A stretch of 11,632 nt of DNA from an uncultured Opitutales bacterium (GTDB taxonomy: Bacteria; Verrucomicrobiota; Verrucomicrobiia; Opitutales; UBA2995), in the NCBI GenBank assembly GCA_937920335.1, contig CALGUT010000779.1, positions 1-11,632 of the forward strand. The letters run 5' to 3'. Both the position numbers and the translations under genes were made by a program. This document shows, one piece after another, positions 1-6,941 of this stretch. The notes below the pieces were generated by a model that was given only the letters and a program-made list of their open reading frames with translations, did not search any database and was not told where the DNA came from. Positions within the stretch are counted from its first letter, which is position 1, and each line of letters opens with the position of its first letter.

Positions 1-2124
1 CCCGGGCGTCCGAATCCCATCTTCAAAGTATGACCAACCGCCATTGTCCCCTTTCTCAAAACGGTTAAATTCTTCCCAGGTTTCATAGCCGACATCTCCA
101 ATCCACGCTTCAGTGTCTCCGGTGCCATCTTCCTGATCTATGTGAAACTTAAACGGATTGCGCAGCCCGAGAGCCCAGATTTCCGTCCGAATGCTATCGA
201 GTGCACCCGACAGATCCGAACCATTGAAATCCCCACCCCAGGCTCCACCTAAACTCGTGTGAATAAACGGATTATCGGCAGGGACACGAAAGTTCGGAGT
301 CTGGGTTTCTGCGTCAGTGAAAAATGGGTACACGCCGCCATTGAGCGGTCCAGCCGGGATCGTGTAATGCGGGTTCGGCTTGGGGTTGGTGGAATCTGGA
401 TCCACATCGATCCTCAAGAGGGAGCTAAAATAGTCTTTATTGATGCGCTGCCCGTTGCGGTGCACATCCGGTTGACCGCCCTCGTCCCCGAAACCCACAT
501 ACAGAAATCCGTCCGGGCCGAACTTACAATCACCTATGGTATGGATCGTATTCTGCTCTGCCATATTGATAAATGGAAACTCAGTATCGAGAGCTGCCAG
601 ATTCTCGGCGGCTGACATACCAGTGGCTACCACATCTGCGATGTGAGCGGCTGAAAGTGTAAAGCGCGAGACCCGAAGATCAGTGGTAAAGCTACCTGAT
701 GGCGCTCCATTGAGATCGAGATTCGGAATGACATCGTGAATCGACTGACCACCACTCGGCACCGGTAGACGGGTGCCATCTCCCTGATAATTAACTACGA
801 TGTTGCCTGTCGTTTCGAAGTCAGGGTAACAGGTTATAGCAAAGATACTGCGACCATTCGTAAAGTTGGAGAGAGACGTTACATTCAGAATCTCATGCCG
901 CGTGGGCACCGCAGCCGTTGTGTCAGGAATATACCAAATGGACCCCTTGATTGACGCCACCATCAAAGCGGTCGGACTGCCCGGAACAGTCGTCATGGTC
1001 ACCGCATCCGGAAACGTAAGACCCGGAAGCGCATTTTTGACAGTCAATTGTCCTTCCGCAGCGGCAGGAGCGTCCAGTGGTACGGCAACCGTATTATTGT
1101 CTACCCGGAGCTCACCAGATACGGAGATCGCTACATCCGCCTCTTCGGTCGAATCCTCAGCAAAATTGGAAAGGCGATAGCGAAAGCTGTCTGCTCCTGC
1201 AGCGCCCCCAGTGTGCTTATAAACAACAAGCCCTCGATCCAAATCGATTGACGCAGTACCAAACGCCGGAGGGGTCACTATTTCCAGAGAGGCAAAATTT
1301 GCTCCACCCGTGTCGTTTGCTGTGGGATCAAATGCCAAAGCACCATTCACGCCCACCTCAATTGAGTCGTCCACTGCTACGACTGGTCCACTTGGCACAG
1401 TCGGGTCCAGGAGATTTTGACCCGTGGTATCAATCCAGAAATCATCGAAGTAAAAATTCGCGGCACTCGCATTGTTCACCAAATAAATGGATCTAAGCGG
1501 ATCCGAAGTCCCAAATCGAAAATTCGTCGGAGGAGCCGCACTAAGAAGTTCGGTCTGGTTCAAAAATGCGGGATCGTCATCGCTCTGTATAAAAAGTGTC
1601 ACGTTATCCGTCGCATTGTCGGCTACCATCCAAAGTTGATACCAGGCATCAGGATCATTCACAGAACTTCCGCCACCGCTACTCAGCGGCTGAAAGCCAC
1701 CGCCATCACGCGTATCCATAACCCCTTCGAACGCACGAACCTGAGCTTCGAAGTCATTGTAGACTCCGGGCCCGGGCGCCGCTAGATCCGATAAGCCGAA
1801 ATTGACGTTTAGCGATCCGCTTGTCATGCGAAAACGCGCAAACAACGTAACCACAGTACCGTCTGGAGCAGTTACTGACGCATTGTCGTTGTAAGTTTCA
1901 TGTCTCGGAACCCCTGGTCCGAGTAATAAGACTTTATTGGATGGATTTACCGGGTCTACAATTACCTGATTCACTCCGTTCCCAGAAGTCCAATCGCCCT
2001 GCCCATTAATAGCTGAACCAGCCACATACCCTTCAAAGTCGTCAACCAGTAAGAAATTGGCGACCATGGGCGTCGCGTATAAGACTAGACTCAGGACGAG
2101 GTAAGGAAGTTTTGATTTCAGCAT
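1..2124 (-). CDS. Secreted multidomain glucose/sorbosone dehydrogenase-like protein (3' end outside window)
   Basis: The frame is open for 708 codons from ATG at 2124 down to the window edge, so the C-terminus is missing. Residues 1 to about 22 form a signal peptide (Lys near the start, hydrophobic LVLSLVLYATPMVA), so the protein is exported. Residues about 23-245 look like a beta-sandwich laminin-G/concanavalin-type domain (starts LVDDFEGY, ends FYFDDFWID). Residues about 249-336 resemble a cadherin-like or Big_9 Ig-like domain (VAVDDSIEVGVNGAL, ANDTG, DSFRYRLSN). From about 365 a PQQ-dependent sugar dehydrogenase-type beta-propeller (GSDH, PF07995) begins: FPDAVTMTTVPG, CKFGPDGFLYVGFGDEGG at about 533-550, LLRIDVD, VPADNPF, EIWALGLRNPFKFHID at about 668-683, and GDVGYETWEEFNRFEKGDNGGW. 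Family knowledge suggests periplasmic or surface oxidation or binding of carbohydrate; the actual substrate is unknown. No clear ribosome binding site precedes the start. Confidence 0.92.
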   Translation of the reverse strand, partial: MLKSKLPYLVLSLVLYATPMVANFLLVDDFEGYVAGSAINGQGDWTSGNGVNQVIVDPVNPSNKVLLLGPGVPRHETYNDNASVTAPDGTVVTLFARFRMTSGSLNVNFGLSDLAAPGPGVYNDFEAQVRAFEGVMDTRDGGGFQPLSSGGGSSVNDPDAWYQLWMVADNATDNVTLFIQSDDDPAFLNQTELLSAAPPTNFRFGTSDPLRSIYLVNNASAANFYFDDFWIDTTGQNLLDPTVPSGPVVAVDDSIEVGVNGALAFDPTANDTGGANFASLEIVTPPAFGTASIDLDRGLVVYKHTGGAAGADSFRYRLSNFAEDSTEEADVAISVSGELRVDNNTVAVPLDAPAAAEGQLTVKNALPGLTFPDAVTMTTVPGSPTALMVASIKGSIWYIPDTTAAVPTRHEILNVTSLSNFTNGRSIFAITCYPDFETTGNIVVNYQGDGTRLPVPSGGQSIHDVIPNLDLNGAPSGSFTTDLRVSRFTLSAAHIADVVATGMSAAENLAALDTEFPFINMAEQNTIHTIGDCKFGPDGFLYVGFGDEGGQPDVHRNGQRINKDYFSSLLRIDVDPDSTNPKPNPHYTIPAGPLNGGVYPFFTDAETQTPNFRVPADNPFIHTSLGGAWGGDFNGSDLSGALDSIRTEIWALGLRNPFKFHIDQEDGTGDTEAWIGDVGYETWEEFNRFEKGDNGGWSYFEDGIRTPG

Positions 2125-2404
2125 AGCAGCTACTCAGGGAAAGATAGAGTTAGGAAGGATCTTAAGGATAGGAGCTCCACATAACGAAGGGCTGATCTGC
2201 CGATTCAGTAGCTTTTTAGCCTTATTTAACGATTTCACGTTATTTAAACGAAACCCAGTCGAATTCGGATGAGATATTCGGAATCACACAATGGAAAAAT
2301 CCTCTTTAGCCACCGACGATCAATCTTATTACCATATCACTTTATCCATAAACTGTTCTTTAACCACTTGCTCATTTTTATCCCGTTCCAAACATGAAAT
2401 ACCT
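2125..2404. promoter_or_regulatory. Divergent intergenic control region with a tandem AT-rich direct repeat
   Basis: This 280-nt gap separates the minus-strand secreted protein from the plus-strand methyltransferase, so promoters for both should lie here. The only distinctive pattern is a near-repeat, TTATTTAACGA at 2222-2232 and TTATTTAAACGA at 2240-2251, whose starts are 18 nt apart. The spacing suggests two bindings of one regulator on nearly the same DNA face. No confident -35/-10 pair was found. AACGAAAC at 2247-2254 also occurs in the regulator/SDR gap at 10354-10361, a weak hint of a shared operator half-site. Confidence 0.35.
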
Positions 2405-3451
2405 ATGCAAGACACACCTTTACGAACCTCGGTGATAGGCAGCTACCCTTTTCCCGGATGGCTGGAATTTGCCTCACAACATCTTACGCAATTTGGCACC
2501 GACGACATCAAGGAGATGCAAGAAGACGCCGTGATCGCTGCGATTCATGATCAGGTGGATGCCGGCCTCGATGTGATTACCGATGGGGAACAAACCAGGT
2601 TTGACTTTAACCTTTCGTTCTACGGCTACATCGAGGGCATCGACCTCGAGAGCGCCTCTCCTCGTTTATTTGGCCCCCCAGCCCACGACCAACGCGGCAA
2701 GCATGCCATTTCAGACGACCTGTCAGCCCCAAACGGACTCGGCGCGGTAGAGGAATTCGAAAGACTGCAAAGACTCGCGCCCGTAGGCCAAAAACTCAAG
2801 GCGAGTATTCCCGGTCCCTTTACCATGAGTGGCCGCCTGCTTCCGAATGATCAATACCCGCACAGAATGGCCATCACTGAGGCACTGCTCCCAATCGTGC
2901 AGAAAGAAATCGAGGCCCTGGTTGAAGCCGGCTGCGAAGAAATCTGCGTCGATGAACCGTCTATGAGCTGTTATGCCTACAAAGCTGATCCGGCGCTGTT
3001 CGTAGACCTGTTTAATCGCACGGTGGAACCCGCGGTGGGAAAAGCCCGCATCTGTTCACATCTCTGTTTTGGAAACTACAAAGCAAGAGGCGTTGGAAAA
3101 CGAACTCCGCGCGCCATGTTTCCCGCATTTCTAGATATGCATGTGGATGAGATGCATATTGAGACTTGCACGACAAACTTTGTCTTTCTCGATCTCATTG
3201 AGGCTATCAGCAAAAAGATGGATGCCGCGGTGGGCATCATTGATGTGAAGAGTTACTACATTGAAACACCCGATGACGTGGCAGCCATCATCCGTCGTTG
3301 CCTCGAGTTTGCACCGGCAGAGCGACTCGTTTTCGCACCCGATTGTGGACTTTCTCAAACCGCTCGCTGGGCAGCTAAGGAAAAGCTGAAGAACATGGTC
3401 ACCGGAGCAAATATCGTTCGCAAGGAACTCGGCTTGCCAAACGCTGGATGA
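2405..3451 (+). CDS. MetE-like cobalamin-independent methionine synthase family zinc methyltransferase (core, single barrel)
   Basis: The protein has 348 residues when started at ATG 2405, right before the family's usual beginning (TSVIGSYPFPGW). An in-frame ATG at 2291 would add 38 residues with no family resemblance, so I reject it. Only the catalytic MetE C-terminal barrel (PF01717) is present; full MetE is about 750 residues. All four zinc ligands are visible: His219 and Cys221 (CSHLCFGN), Glu253 (HIETC) and Cys314 (PDCGL). The DEP motif at 183-185 matches the substrate-amine-binding Asp region. The usual DIHSP motif is DVKSYY at 280-285, so the conserved His is Lys282. The zinc site implies activation of a thiol for methyl or alkyl transfer. 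The missing N-terminal half and changed His argue against ordinary folate-dependent methionine synthesis. It overlaps the next gene by ATGA, implying translational coupling. Confidence 0.9.
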   Translation: MQDTPLRTSVIGSYPFPGWLEFASQHLTQFGTDDIKEMQEDAVIAAIHDQVDAGLDVITDGEQTRFDFNLSFYGYIEGIDLESASPRLFGPPAHDQRGKHAISDDLSAPNGLGAVEEFERLQRLAPVGQKLKASIPGPFTMSGRLLPNDQYPHRMAITEALLPIVQKEIEALVEAGCEEICVDEPSMSCYAYKADPALFVDLFNRTVEPAVGKARICSHLCFGNYKARGVGKRTPRAMFPAFLDMHVDEMHIETCTTNFVFLDLIEAISKKMDAAVGIIDVKSYYIETPDDVAAIIRRCLEFAPAERLVFAPDCGLSQTARWAAKEKLKNMVTGANIVRKELGLPNAG

Positions 3452-4302
3452 AACAAGCGTTCCAAAAAGATGACGCTCTATTGAGCGATATTGAAACTGC
3501 CCGTAAGGACACTTCGGATACGCTCTATACCTGGTGGTTGGGCCAAAGTGGATTCCTTATTATGTCGTCTGGGAAATCAGTTCTACTTGACCCCTATCTC
3601 TCGGATTCCCTCACGCGAAAATACGCCGTCACCGACAAGCCACATACCCGCATCACGGAACTGGTGGTCGATCCATCAAAACTGACTGGTATCGACTTCA
3701 TCACATCGAGTCATAATCACACCGATCATCTGGACCAGGAAACCCTGGCTCCTCTGTTTGAGTCCAACCCCGACAGCCAGTTTATCATTCCGGAAGCCAA
3801 TCGCGCATTCGTTGCCACTCGTATGGGATCCGATCCAGATTGGCCCATTGGCCTGAATGACGGAGACTCCATAGAAGTAGACGGCATTTTGTTTCATGGG
3901 ATCGCCTCAGCTCACGATGAGCTTAAGACCAACGAAAAAGGTGAGCATCACTTTATGGGCTTTGTGATTCAGTTGGGGCCTTGGACGATCTACCACAGCG
4001 GAGATACTCGACTCTACGAGGGCCTGGAAGAACGACTCAACCGATTTAATATCGACCTGGCTTTCCTGCCTATCAATGGCTTTAAGGCCGAACGTCGCGT
4101 AGCCGGAAACCTCAATGCCGAGGAAGCCGCACAACTCGCCGCAGATTGCAGTATAGCCACAACCATCCCTCACCACTACGATATGTTTGAGTTCAATACC
4201 GCCGACCCTATCGACTTCGGTACGGCTTGTTCAGCCAAAGGGGTAAACTGCAGTATTCTCCGCAACGGCGAACGAGTCACTTTCCCTAATCCCCAATCCT
4301 AA
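3448..4302 (+). CDS. UlaG-like metallo-beta-lactamase-fold hydrolase
   Basis: This 284-residue protein has the full metal-binding set of the MBL fold: HNHTDH at 89-94 (His89, His91, Asp93, His94), His156 (ASAHDEL), Asp186 (YHSGDT) and His242/243 (IPHHYDMFEFN). The opening WWLGQSGFLI and LLDPYLSD are typical of the UlaG/YtnP-like branch, whose best known member is L-ascorbate-6-phosphate lactonase. Ring-opening hydrolysis of a lactone or cyclic phosphate is therefore the best guess, acting in the cytosol because no signal peptide is seen. The start ATG overlaps the stop of the methyltransferase gene, so the two are probably made in stoichiometric amounts. The last codons (ERVTFPNPQS, stop at 4300) lie inside an 89-nt segment repeated at 4677-4765, so the gene's 3' end exists twice. 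Substrate unknown. Confidence 0.92.
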   Translation: MKQAFQKDDALLSDIETARKDTSDTLYTWWLGQSGFLIMSSGKSVLLDPYLSDSLTRKYAVTDKPHTRITELVVDPSKLTGIDFITSSHNHTDHLDQETLAPLFESNPDSQFIIPEANRAFVATRMGSDPDWPIGLNDGDSIEVDGILFHGIASAHDELKTNEKGEHHFMGFVIQLGPWTIYHSGDTRLYEGLEERLNRFNIDLAFLPINGFKAERRVAGNLNAEEAAQLAADCSIATTIPHHYDMFEFNTADPIDFGTACSAKGVNCSILRNGERVTFPNPQS

Positions 4303-4357
4303 TCATTATCCTGATCGTAACCTTAATCGTTATCCTGATCTCTACTCCCGCTCCAAT
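4269..4357 (+). repeat. 89-nt direct repeat, copy 1 (covers hydrolase 3' end)
   Basis: Aligned without gaps to 4677-4765, it shows 5 mismatches in 89 positions by eye; the offset is exactly 408. It starts inside the hydrolase codons for ERVTF and runs past the stop. Within it TAATCATTATCCTGATC (4300-4316) recurs as TAATCGTTATCCTGATC (4324-4340), a 24-nt period. Confidence 0.92.
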
Positions 4358-4400
4358 TCAATACCCCATGTTGTCAGTTAAGAACACATCCCAACTTGGC

Positions 4401-4476
4401 GGCACAGCTGGAAGCTGTTGCCCTACCCGCCTCGAAACAATTGGCAACGGTAGGGCCATTGCGTCCCCCCAATGCC
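4401..4476. repeat. BIME element 1 (two inverted REP hairpins)
   Basis: Left REP read on minus: GTAG, then a GGC foot, bulged A, stem ACAGCT/AGCTGT, loop TCC, then GCC. Right REP on plus: GTAG, GGC, bulged C, stem ATTGCG with one mismatch. The left stem has C-G where the other copies of this family have T-A, a compensatory change that keeps pairing. CCCTACC and GGTAGGG pair across the centre. Confidence 0.9.
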
Positions 4477-4580
4477 GAAACTCAGCGTGTCGCGAGAATT
4501 ACTTAATATCGCGGTCGACGTGTCGCCGTTGATGCATTGCTCAGCCACTTCAACCACGTTCATGAACAATTCCACCCAGC
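4477..4580 (-). repeat. REP-linked spacer A: degenerate copy of a GntR-LacI regulator 3' coding end
   Basis: It fills the space between BIME elements 1 and 2. Positions 4514-4580 align ungapped with 9359-9425 at the 3' end of the regulator gene, with 48 of 67 identical by hand count. On minus it reads WVELFMNVVEVAEQCINGD, against the regulator's PWAEVVTNVVEVAQKRIAGD. The last 15 or so regulator codons are absent or unrecognisable. Spacer 8156-8259 is a second copy of the same length. Confidence 0.75.
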
Positions 4581-4654
4581 GGCATAGCTGGAAGCTATTG
4601 CCCTACCCATCGCAAGCTACCAAAACGGTAGGGCCATTGCGTCCCCGCAATGCC
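4581..4654. repeat. BIME element 2
   Basis: Consensus form: left stem ATAGCT/AGCTAT around TCC (minus), right stem ATTGCG/CGCAAT around TCCC (plus). Both REPs start with GTAG facing the centre and are separated by a short variable spacer. Confidence 0.92.
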
Positions 4655-4676
4655 GGAGCAGAATTTTTCCCAACAC

Positions 4677-4765
4677 CGAACGAGCTACTTTCCCTAATCC
4701 CCAATCTTAATCATTATCCTGATCATAATCTTAATCGTTATCCTGATCTCTACTCCCGCTCCAAT
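4677..4765 (+). repeat. 89-nt direct repeat, copy 2 (duplicated hydrolase 3' end)
   Basis: A second copy of 4269-4357. It still encodes ERATFPNPQS and a stop, so it is a gene fragment lying just upstream of the SIS gene, whose ATG starts 26 nt after the repeat ends. Removing 4269-4676 would leave a hydrolase-SIS gap of about 81 nt, normal for an operon. Confidence 0.9.
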
Positions 4766-4791
4766 CATCTCGCATCCTTTATCCTAAAACT

Positions 4792-5571
4792 ATGACTCCC
4801 ACTCAAGACTACCTCCAAAAATCTCGCGGTCTCATCGACGCCGTTGCCGCCCAGGAAGACGCCATAAACACAGCTGCTGATTGGTTTGCTGAAACCATTC
4901 TCGCGGGCCGCATGGTTCATCTATTCGGCTCCGGTCATAGTCGCATTCTTACCGAGGAAATGTGGCCCCGCTACGGATCGTTTCCCGGCTTCAATCCCAT
5001 CGTTGAGCTGTCTCTTACCTTTCATAACCTGGTCGTTGGAGCCAACGGACAGCGGCAGGCTATGTATCTGGAAAACGTCTCCGGACTCGCCGAACAGATT
5101 GTGCGCAACTTTGATCTCAGTGATCAGGATTGTGCTCTGGTTGTTTCTTCCAGCGGCTCCAACCGTGTGCCAATAGAAATGGCCGAGCAGTTTCAAAAAG
5201 TAGGCGTCAAAGTCGTAGCCTTAATCAGCAAACTTCACTCGGAAGCTTCTACGACCAAGGATGAACGCGGTAAGAAGCTCTCTGACTTCGCTGACTTGGT
5301 CCTCGATTCGGGCGCTCCCGTAGGCGACGCCATGGTCTATGTTGATGGATTGGACACACCGGTGTCTCCCGGTTCAACCGTCGGTGGTTGCCTCATCGTA
5401 AATTCTATCAAGGCAGAGGTTGCCCTCCGTCTGACCGCAGCCGGTCAGCCGCCCAAAGTGCTTACCGCGGGAGCGGTGGTTGGTTCTGAGCGGGCCAACG
5501 CATTATTCCAGTCTGCCTACGATGAACATGGACGTAGAATCGCAAAGTACTATGCTAATTTAGGAGCATGA
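4792..5571 (+). CDS. SIS-domain (UPF0309/SIS_2-like) sugar-phosphate binding protein
   Basis: The 259-residue protein has a single SIS fold. GSGHS at 46-50 and SSSGSNRVP at 119-127 are the two phosphosugar-binding loops, and an N-terminal helix (LIDAVAAQEDAINTAADWF) precedes the first strand as in PF13580 proteins. Relatives include UPF0309 proteins and, more distantly, phosphoheptose and aminosugar-phosphate isomerases. A cytosolic isomerase, aldolase-like or sensor role on a phosphosugar is likely; the reaction is not readable. It follows the hydrolase on the same strand but is now separated by 489 nt of repeats. The ATG at 4792 is chosen because it precedes the conserved helix and no longer frame with family features exists upstream; no clear ribosome binding site is visible. 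Confidence 0.9.
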   Translation: MTPTQDYLQKSRGLIDAVAAQEDAINTAADWFAETILAGRMVHLFGSGHSRILTEEMWPRYGSFPGFNPIVELSLTFHNLVVGANGQRQAMYLENVSGLAEQIVRNFDLSDQDCALVVSSSGSNRVPIEMAEQFQKVGVKVVALISKLHSEASTTKDERGKKLSDFADLVLDSGAPVGDAMVYVDGLDTPVSPGSTVGGCLIVNSIKAEVALRLTAAGQPPKVLTAGAVVGSERANALFQSAYDEHGRRIAKYYANLGA

Positions 5572-5605
5572 AATTTTGTAGTACGAACCTCTACAATATG
5601 GGTAA

Positions 5606-5678
5606 CGCCAGAGAGAAGACGCTCTTGCCCTACCCCCTAGGCTTTTTAAAGGTAGGGAGACAGCGTCCTCGCTGCGCC
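5606..5678. repeat. BIME element 3 (diverged subfamily)
   Basis: It lies between the SIS gene and the first Gfo/Idh gene. Right REP (plus): GTAG, GGA, G, ACAGCG/CGCTGC with one mismatch, loop TCCT, GCC. Left REP (minus): GTAG, GGC, A, AGAGCG/CTCTCT with one mismatch, loop TCTT. The central spacer contains GGCTTTTT, as in element 4 but not in the main family. Confidence 0.75.
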
Positions 5679-5735
5679 GATATAAACCAAACTGATTACA
5701 TTCACTAGTCCCACTAACACTTGTAATTATCAGCC

Positions 5736-6803
5736 ATGAGCAAGACTTGGAAAATCGCCGGAATCAATTTTGATCACTTTCACATGGGTGATCTGCTTCG
5801 ACAGACCTTCGACCATCCGAATGCGGAAATCGTCGGTATTTGCGATGAGGATAAGGCCCGCATGCAGGAGGCTATTGGGAATTTTTCGATCCCCGACAAT
5901 CGCGTCTTTACCGATATCGATGACTGCATGCGATCGACGGATCCCGATCTGGTTATCATTTGCGCTTCTACGGCACGGCATGCCGAATACGTTGAGAAGA
6001 TTGCCCCCTATGGGAAACACTTGTTTATCGAAAAACCCTTTGCGGATAATCTGGAGGGCGCTGACCGTATGCTGGCGGCCATCAGCGAAGGCCAGCAACT
6101 CATCATCAACTGGCCACTGCGTTGGTATCCCTCTCATGCAACGGCCTACCGATTGGTAAATGAAGGTGCCATTGGGACCGTTCGCGAAGTTCACTTCTAC
6201 GATGGAAACCGAGGTCCCCTCGCCCACGGCGCGGATAAAGTCGTCCTGAACGTAACCGCAGAGCGAAAAGCCGAAAGCTGGTTCTATAAAACAAGTGAAG
6301 GCGGTGGTTCGTTACTCGACTACCTCGGTTACGGAACCACCCTTGCTGCCTGGTACAACGGCGGAAGGATACCGGAGGAAGTTACGACCATTACCGGCGG
6401 TGACCCAACCCTCGAAGTCGACGAACATAGCATCACCATTTGCCGCTATGCGGACGGCACCCTGTCAAAGTTTGAAACCAGATGGGGAACCTTCACCGAT
6501 CCATGGACTCACCAGCCACAACCCAAGTGTGGGTTCAATATCGTAGGATCGGAAGGAACCATCGCCTCCTATGATCTGGAACCAACAATTCGAATACAGA
6601 CTCGCGACTGCCCGGAAGGTAAAACGGTCCCATCCGATGACTTGATTCACCCGTTCCACGCACCCATCCCTTACGTCCTTCATTGCCTGAAAAATCAGTT
6701 ACCTATAGACGGGCCACTCAGTGCAAACACCTCGCGCATAGGACAAATCATCGTGGATGCAGCCGCCAAAAGCGCGGAAACGAAATCAACGGTTAAGCTG
6801 TGA
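5736..6803 (+). CDS. Gfo/Idh/MocA family oxidoreductase 1
   Basis: The 355-residue protein has the family layout: a Rossmann domain (about 1-120) with the sugar-binding EKP motif at 99-101 (HLFIEKPFADN), followed by an alpha/beta substrate domain with GGGSLLDYLGYG at 189-200, where family members place the catalytic Asp/His region. The expected GxGxxG/A glycine loop is replaced by AGINFDHFHMGD at 8-19, so dinucleotide binding may differ. Such enzymes oxidise or reduce sugars, inositols or their derivatives with NAD(P). The product is cytosolic, as no signal peptide is present. It is co-oriented with the second, clearly different Gfo/Idh gene 138 nt downstream, a pairing seen in sugar-catabolic clusters. 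Start ATG 5736 leaves only five residues before the first beta strand, as usual. Confidence 0.92.
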   Translation: MSKTWKIAGINFDHFHMGDLLRQTFDHPNAEIVGICDEDKARMQEAIGNFSIPDNRVFTDIDDCMRSTDPDLVIICASTARHAEYVEKIAPYGKHLFIEKPFADNLEGADRMLAAISEGQQLIINWPLRWYPSHATAYRLVNEGAIGTVREVHFYDGNRGPLAHGADKVVLNVTAERKAESWFYKTSEGGGSLLDYLGYGTTLAAWYNGGRIPEEVTTITGGDPTLEVDEHSITICRYADGTLSKFETRWGTFTDPWTHQPQPKCGFNIVGSEGTIASYDLEPTIRIQTRDCPEGKTVPSDDLIHPFHAPIPYVLHCLKNQLPIDGPLSANTSRIGQIIVDAAAKSAETKSTVKL

Positions 6804-6833
6804 GAAGCCGATTACAAGTTACAGCCTCCAAAC

Positions 6834-6904
6834 GGCACTGCGAGAACGCAGTAGCCCTACCTATTCACGGCTTTTTGGTAGGGCAAGAGCATCCCTGCTC
6901 TGCC
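6834..6904. repeat. BIME element 4 (diverged subfamily)
   Basis: It sits in the gap between the two Gfo/Idh genes. Left REP (minus): GTAG, GGC, T, ACTGCG/CGCAGT, loop TTCT, GCC. Right REP (plus): GTAG, GGC, A, AGAGCA/TGCTCT, loop TCCC, GCC. Both six-pair stems are perfect yet differ entirely from the main family, so structure rather than sequence is conserved. The spacer holds GGCTTTTT. Confidence 0.88.
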
Positions 6905-6941
6905 GCTTTCTCAGGACACCCAAAACCCCAATATTAAGCAC

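Noticed and set aside
259..1785. Several plus-strand open frames
   Set aside because: They are shadows of the 708-codon minus-strand frame, which has a signal peptide and recognisable domains.
2291..2404. Upstream in-frame ATG giving a 38-residue longer methyltransferase
   Set aside because: The extension has no family counterpart, and the MetE-like fold begins immediately after ATG 2405.
4472..4795. Plus-strand open frame through elements 1-2 and the second direct repeat
   Set aside because: Its translation is the plus-strand reading of spacer A, BIME 2 and the 89-nt repeat. A similar peptide arises at 8151-8363 from the equivalent repeats. It has no family features or independent coding evidence.
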